From contig NC_054083.1 of the NCBI RefSeq assembly GCF_017562075.2, forward strand, positions 23,670,285-23,734,284: DNA of 64,000 nt, read 5' to 3'. The notes below the pieces were generated by a model. The model did not search any database, was not told the DNA's origin, and worked only from the letters and a program-made list of their open reading frames with translations. Source of the DNA: Anopheles merus. Taxonomy: Eukaryota > Arthropoda > Insecta > Diptera > Culicidae. This document shows positions 59,104-64,000 of the stretch, in pieces; position 1 is the first letter of the stretch, and each line of letters begins with the position of its first letter. Both the position numbers and the translations under genes were made by a program.

Positions 59104-62100
59104 CCTTTTTCCTATCAGTCGTGCTGCTTCACAATGGGTTTTCTTGGTTTCTTCGTTCCAGTTCCAGGACGCAGGTCCACAAACTAATAAACGGAAACCA
59201 TTCAGCGTCACGCGTGTGTAGCGATGGCGACGTTGCGTAGCTAATGCGTCATTATCCGACTAGCAAAGAGTTCCCCGGAGGAAAAGAAAGCACAAAACTT
59301 GCGTGCCTTTTTTTGTTTTGAGGTCCCGTTTCCAGAGCTTCTCCTGCTCTTTGTAATTGAAATCACCTGCCCTGTTGGGCGACGGAGGGGGACCTGTCTG
59401 TGGGAAGACGAAAGACGCAACCTGTGCGCGTCATCCGTTTCCCACTGTTTGCTCGCGAACGGAGTGATTAAATATTTGCCAGCGGTACTCTTTAGTCAAG
59501 CCAGTACATATATTAGACTTGTAAATTGCGCAATGTTGCACTTTCACCCGCGGCAGGCGAGTCTTTTCCGGATCTCAGGAAAGGATCTCTGTGGATCTCT
59601 GTTGGAGGAACCGTCAGTGTGTCTCCATCGTCACCAGTTCCTTGCATATACATACACACACGGGGTGAGGGAGCATCCGCAACCGCAGGGGATGAATTTT
59701 CCGGGTGTCTTACATTAAAATTACCTCACCGAAACCGAGGCGTGTGTGCGCGTGTGTGTTCTGCTTCAGGTGTGGCGGTGTCGTCTCTCAGTACGAAAGA
59801 TGCTCCAGACTTTTGCTCTTACCTGCGGACGAAGAAAGAGGAGAAAGATGAAAGAGCTCATTTTAATAACTATTAAACTTTTCATGCACGAGAAAAACCC
59901 ACCGTGGGGAAAAGGTACAGGGAGAGAGAGGTACAAAATGAACGCCACAACATCGGCAGCTGGGATGTGGTGGTGATGCTGGAGATGGAATTATTCATGA
60001 AAATGTTGTACCACCCGTGTGCTACGCCTTAATAACTTCTTCCCGACTAAGCAAATTACGTATGCACGCGTGTTACGGAGGTGGGAGGAGAGAGCGACGC
60101 TGTTGCTCACGTTGGGTGAAATGGGAAACAGAGGGAAGGAACAACCGCACAGTGTTGCCATCGTCTTAATTTCTTGCATGACATGGAAGCCGCTCGCTGC
60201 GCCAGGTTCTTCTTCCGTCCAAGATCCAATGTCACAATTTTGCAAAGTGTTCGCTGTTGCCCCCAGGAACGACAAACTTTTCTTCCCGGGAAAGTCGCAC
60301 GGCGGGTGTATCGTCGGGATTATAAGCCGGGAAAAGTTACCGCACCGAACCCACAGGTACCAGTGTGGCAGTAGTATGCAATTCTACCATTTTCAAGACG
60401 ATAGATACTGTCAAAAATGCTGGGCAAAAGAAACAGTGTGGATGCTGGAGGACTATTACAGCATACAAAAAAAAATGGTAAAACAAACATTACACAACAC
60501 CGATACATCGAGTTCGCTTTGCACTATCCCCATTGAAAAACCGGTAATTAAATTGAACGTTGGCCGCAGGGCTATAATTTATATTGTCCTTCAATAAATC
60601 AAACCAGCTGTGCCGGCTGGGTTTGCATTTTATTCGACAAAACGGTACACTTTCCAATCGCCCTACCGGCAGTTGTGGTTGTTTGTTTGGTCGGAATTTT
60701 CCTCCCTACATTCCCTGCATAGGGGGGGGGGGGGAATCGATGTCCGGAAGTTTCGTCCACGTCCAATATTTATTGCACTATTTAATATCGGTTTGAGTTT
60801 GTTTCATCAATCGTGTTGTGCTGATTTACCAAAAAGGAACCAGGGTGGGCGAAAACAATTTATAACACAAACACTTTACAGAAAGGTTTCACAGAGGAAG
60901 GGAGGGGGGAGTGCAAAAAAGGATCCCGTTGCTAGTAGATTTTTAATTAATTTCGCGCAATAAACAATAATCGTCCAGCGGGGAGGGAGGTTTTCGGCCC
61001 ACGATCTAATGAATCGCGTAAATCACGCCGCAAAGCGGGCGTTTCGGTTTTCTCCCGTTTGTGTGAATCTTCGTCCTCTTCGCCACACCTTTTTGCAAAC
61101 GAGGTCGATGGACCTGTGTGTGAAGAAAGGGGGGGGGGGGGAGGAAAGCGTTTTATGGTGTGTCGCCTTTGCGGTAATCTCAAATCATCCCTGACAGTGT
61201 GCGCATAAATCAAACGCCTCGTGGATAAAGTTAAGAAACTCTCGGCCCCACAACCACACGACCGTCTGCCGTCCTGGAACCTGTTTCTGTTCTGCTCAAG
61301 TGCGTGCGTGTGTGTGTGTGTGCCTATGCTCGCTGAACGTCCCTAAATCCAATTAACACATACTCAACGCGATCGGTCGGGGAATCCGTGATGGAAAGGC
61401 GGAAGAAACAGAGGAAGGAGTCCATTTTCAGTTTTGGCGTATTTTCCGGAAACGGTGCGCTAGAAACCCCAAGCAAACGACCGTTTCTGATAGAGGGAGG
61501 GCGAGAGACGATTGTAGCAAATCAACCTTCCTTTCTTCCTTCCATTCTCATTGCTCTTCCCATGACCGAAAGGAATCTTTTGTGCTGTGGAGGTCCCTTA
61601 ATTGTATTTATTTTATTACGCGCGTTCCCCCTAAAAAGGCTGCAGAAGATGGCAAGGGGCGTTAAAGCTATTGCTCGTCTCGCCCCCGTGAAAACCGTCC
61701 GAATCCCAACACCCTTTCTTTAAAAGGAAAAGCGACGGAATGAGTGTCCCTCTCTCCCGTTCTCTCTCTCTCTGTCTACTGTTGCTCGCTCCCAAGGGGC
61801 CGATTGCACCATTTGCGAAGCACCGATCGAGCCTCACCGTCGTCAATTGGCCGCCCAAAGTGATCGATCGAAAGTGCTTCCGGTGTTGTGTGGTGCTTTT
61901 GGGGGGGAGGCGGTAAGTGCGTAATCAATAATCGAGTGTTGCGGTTCCGGCGTGTGATGTGCGCGCGGGAACCGTTCTCATTATGCTTTCATGGCGTGTG
62001 CCTCCGGGCGCACACGGGCTTGTGTCTGTGGCCCGTTCCCATCCGAAATAACGAACCCACCACGTCTTCACAATCAGGAATGGTAAAAGGTGTAAGAAGG

Positions 62101-64000
62101 AAGACAGAATCGAAGACACGTGCTATCGTGCTTCTACCCGCAACTGTATCGTCCCCCCCGTTCGCTTACTGTGGATGCCAATTTACCACTAATTCAGTGT
62201 CCGGCCGCAGAGACTCGGGGACCAAGCGGGGACCGTCCGTTTGTCCGTTCACACACCGGATGCCAAAGGGAGGGGGCCATACCCAAGAGGGCAATGGTAA
62301 AAGAGGGTCGATAAAAACATAAAATTGTTTATCATTCGGCTGTGCATTTTTTGCCTGTTTGTTTGTGATTGGCTCTTGGCGGTCTGTGCGCGTACGTGTT
62401 CTGCATGCCGGTTGGCGAACGTCCGGACGCGGCCTGCCTGTCGCTCACGCTTAATTACGCAAAATTTGATTAGGTAACCGTGTAAAGGGTACCCCGCGCA
62501 GAGAGTAGGTGCAGCGGAATGGGGTTAGAATGGGCCAACCAAAAAGCACACACACACACACTCAAAAAAACAGATACTCCGAAACTCGCAACCGGACGCG
62601 CGGGGAGTGTAAATTTGTAAATATTGCTATGCGCTTTTTTCTCTCTTTGGTGTTGCGCCCGGCGGTGGTTATGCTGTTTCGCAAAATTTCGCATCCCAAG
62701 CTTCACTTCCGCTGTTTTGGTGGTTGGCCGGATGTGGGAAGGATGGAAAATTAAAATGTAAGCTGAACTGAGGAAGAACGGCTCGGCAAATAAAACGTTT
62801 CCACCCCAGTTTCCCAGGAGGAACGATAACGCACGATTTAAAGTTAAATTTCGATGTCGAGCGGGAGTTTTGTGCCTATCTGCGCGCTGGTTTGTTACGC
62901 TTTAATGGCGATGGTTTTTTTTTTGTCTTTACCTATTATAAGCAAAACGATTCTTGGAAACTTTTTTTTCGTCATCATTCGGAAGGCAAAATTGACAGCT
63001 TTGGTATTCAACTTACTGTATTTGAGCTTTTTTTCTCCTTTGCCTCATACACACACAGATAGGTCCAAAGTACGATAACCGATCACCGTGATAAGGGTAC
63101 GGTGTGGTTGTCGCAGCTGTCAAGTGGGAGATGATAAATTATGCTTCAAATTGTTTACCTCCATTAGCCCTAGGACACAATCGCTGTGCTTCGCTAGGAA
63201 ATGTGCAGCGAAGGGACTGCAAAAGCAAGCGGGAAGCAAGGAACCGTTTGTTGGGATAAATCTTTTTTTTCTCCACCTCCCAAACGAAATGTTGGTTTAT
63301 CATTGGGTTGCACCACCACTACCGTGGGTCTGGTTCCGCCTGGTAAGCTTTCTATAGGGCTTTCCACACATAATGCCGCTGAAAGCCATCGGCCGGGGCA
63401 GATGAATTTGGGAGGCTTTTAAGGGACGGTAGCAAAATGAAGAAAGGGAACTGTTACACCTGTCGAACTTTTGATTTTGTTGTTGCTGGAGCTTGTTCTA
63501 TGATGTTATCAATTGTAAGGCTAGGCAATGATGCTTTTAAAATAAAAATGAAAATAAATGTAGATACAATGGAGCTTCTGCGCTCTCGCACCAAATATTT
63601 TGAGCTCCTGAAGGTATGCAAACTGTTTTACAACACTACAATTATGGCTTATTACGTTCTGCTACTGATGCTCTCGATTTACTCTCGTCCATCTTGCTGT
63701 ATGTTCGCTCTGGTTCTTTTCGTCCTCGTGATCCTCTGTCATGTAAAACACGTTATACTCTTTATACTTTCAATGATCCTCTTCTATCCTGTTTCAGGTT
63801 GTTTAACCACTTTTACTATCTCTTTAATTTCGACTCCTCTCTTAACTCTTCCCGTAACCGTCTTCTTTCTTCTAATATTCTTTCTCTTAGTTTTCTTTTA
63901 CTCTCTTTTTTCTCTAAGTTTATGATAGTCTCTACGCTCTATCTGTGTTTTTTATTTAACTTTTTTCCTAGGTCAGGAAAGAAAGAATGTTCATAAAAAT
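59104..64000. other. Non-coding region (part 3)
   Basis: No exon supported to the window end. The stretch has poly(G) runs, CA/GT tracts and a pyrimidine-rich segment at 63,660-63,960. A gene may begin beyond the window. Confidence 0.4.

Noticed and set aside
60019..60597. 192-codon open frame on the plus strand
   Set aside because: No domain and no splice or promoter support; probably chance.

Overview
This looks like mosquito chromosomal DNA, most likely Anopheles (gambiae-complex type). The evidence is spliced eukaryotic genes with short GT-AG introns, insect protein families (clustered chymotrypsin-like proteases, Tudor-SN, a BESS-type protein, an insect pleiotrophin/midkine homologue), a tRNA-derived SINE and many small DNA transposons. 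The species is an inference from family recognition; no search was run.

Layout. (1) 1-8.7 kb: three chymotrypsin-like serine protease genes (1260-2165 +, 3719-4621 -, 7734-8636 -), each intronless with its own TATA box and a very short leader. Between them lie a 5'-truncated LINE with an 11-bp target-site duplication, a SINE, and a 927-bp MITE with terminal and subterminal inverted repeats. (2) 8.7-12.2 kb: no clear gene; a degenerate minisatellite and a doubtful coding relic. (3) 12,259-18,516 (-): a complete seven-exon Tudor-SN/SND1 gene (919 aa by my splicing). Its third intron holds a ~190-bp hairpin-bearing tandem repeat. (4) 19.7-20.9 kb: a head-to-tail duplicated 578-bp repeat element. 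(5) 21,592-22,314 (-): a two-exon eEF1A lysine methyltransferase (EEF1AKMT2/METTL10 type, 220 aa). (6) 22.7-23.3 kb (+): weak signs of a small spliced transcript. (7) 23,351-24,236 (-): a three-exon 159-aa basic protein with a BESS-like segment, whose start codon lies four bases before a splice site. (8) 24.3-30.5 kb: no gene seen. (9) 30,757-35,062 (-): a complete coding set of four exons for a secreted pleiotrophin/midkine (miple-type) factor, 265 aa, one domain per exon. Its ATG directly follows a splice acceptor, so 5' non-coding exon(s) lie at higher coordinates. (10) 35-64 kb: about 29 kb without a convincing coding exon. It may hold the miple first intron and its regulatory DNA, and it carries a nest of hAT-type elements at 57.2-59.1 kb: an outer element, an inner foldback element made of short GC-rich repeats, and a SINE.

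The genes do not form one pathway: extracellular proteolysis, RNA regulation, translation-factor methylation, chromatin or DNA binding, and a heparin-binding growth factor. The most unusual material is repetitive: the nested hAT pair with exact 8-bp duplications at both levels, the hairpin tandem array inside Tudor-SN, and the duplicated 578-bp element. Exon coordinates were worked out by hand from splice consensus and reading phase.
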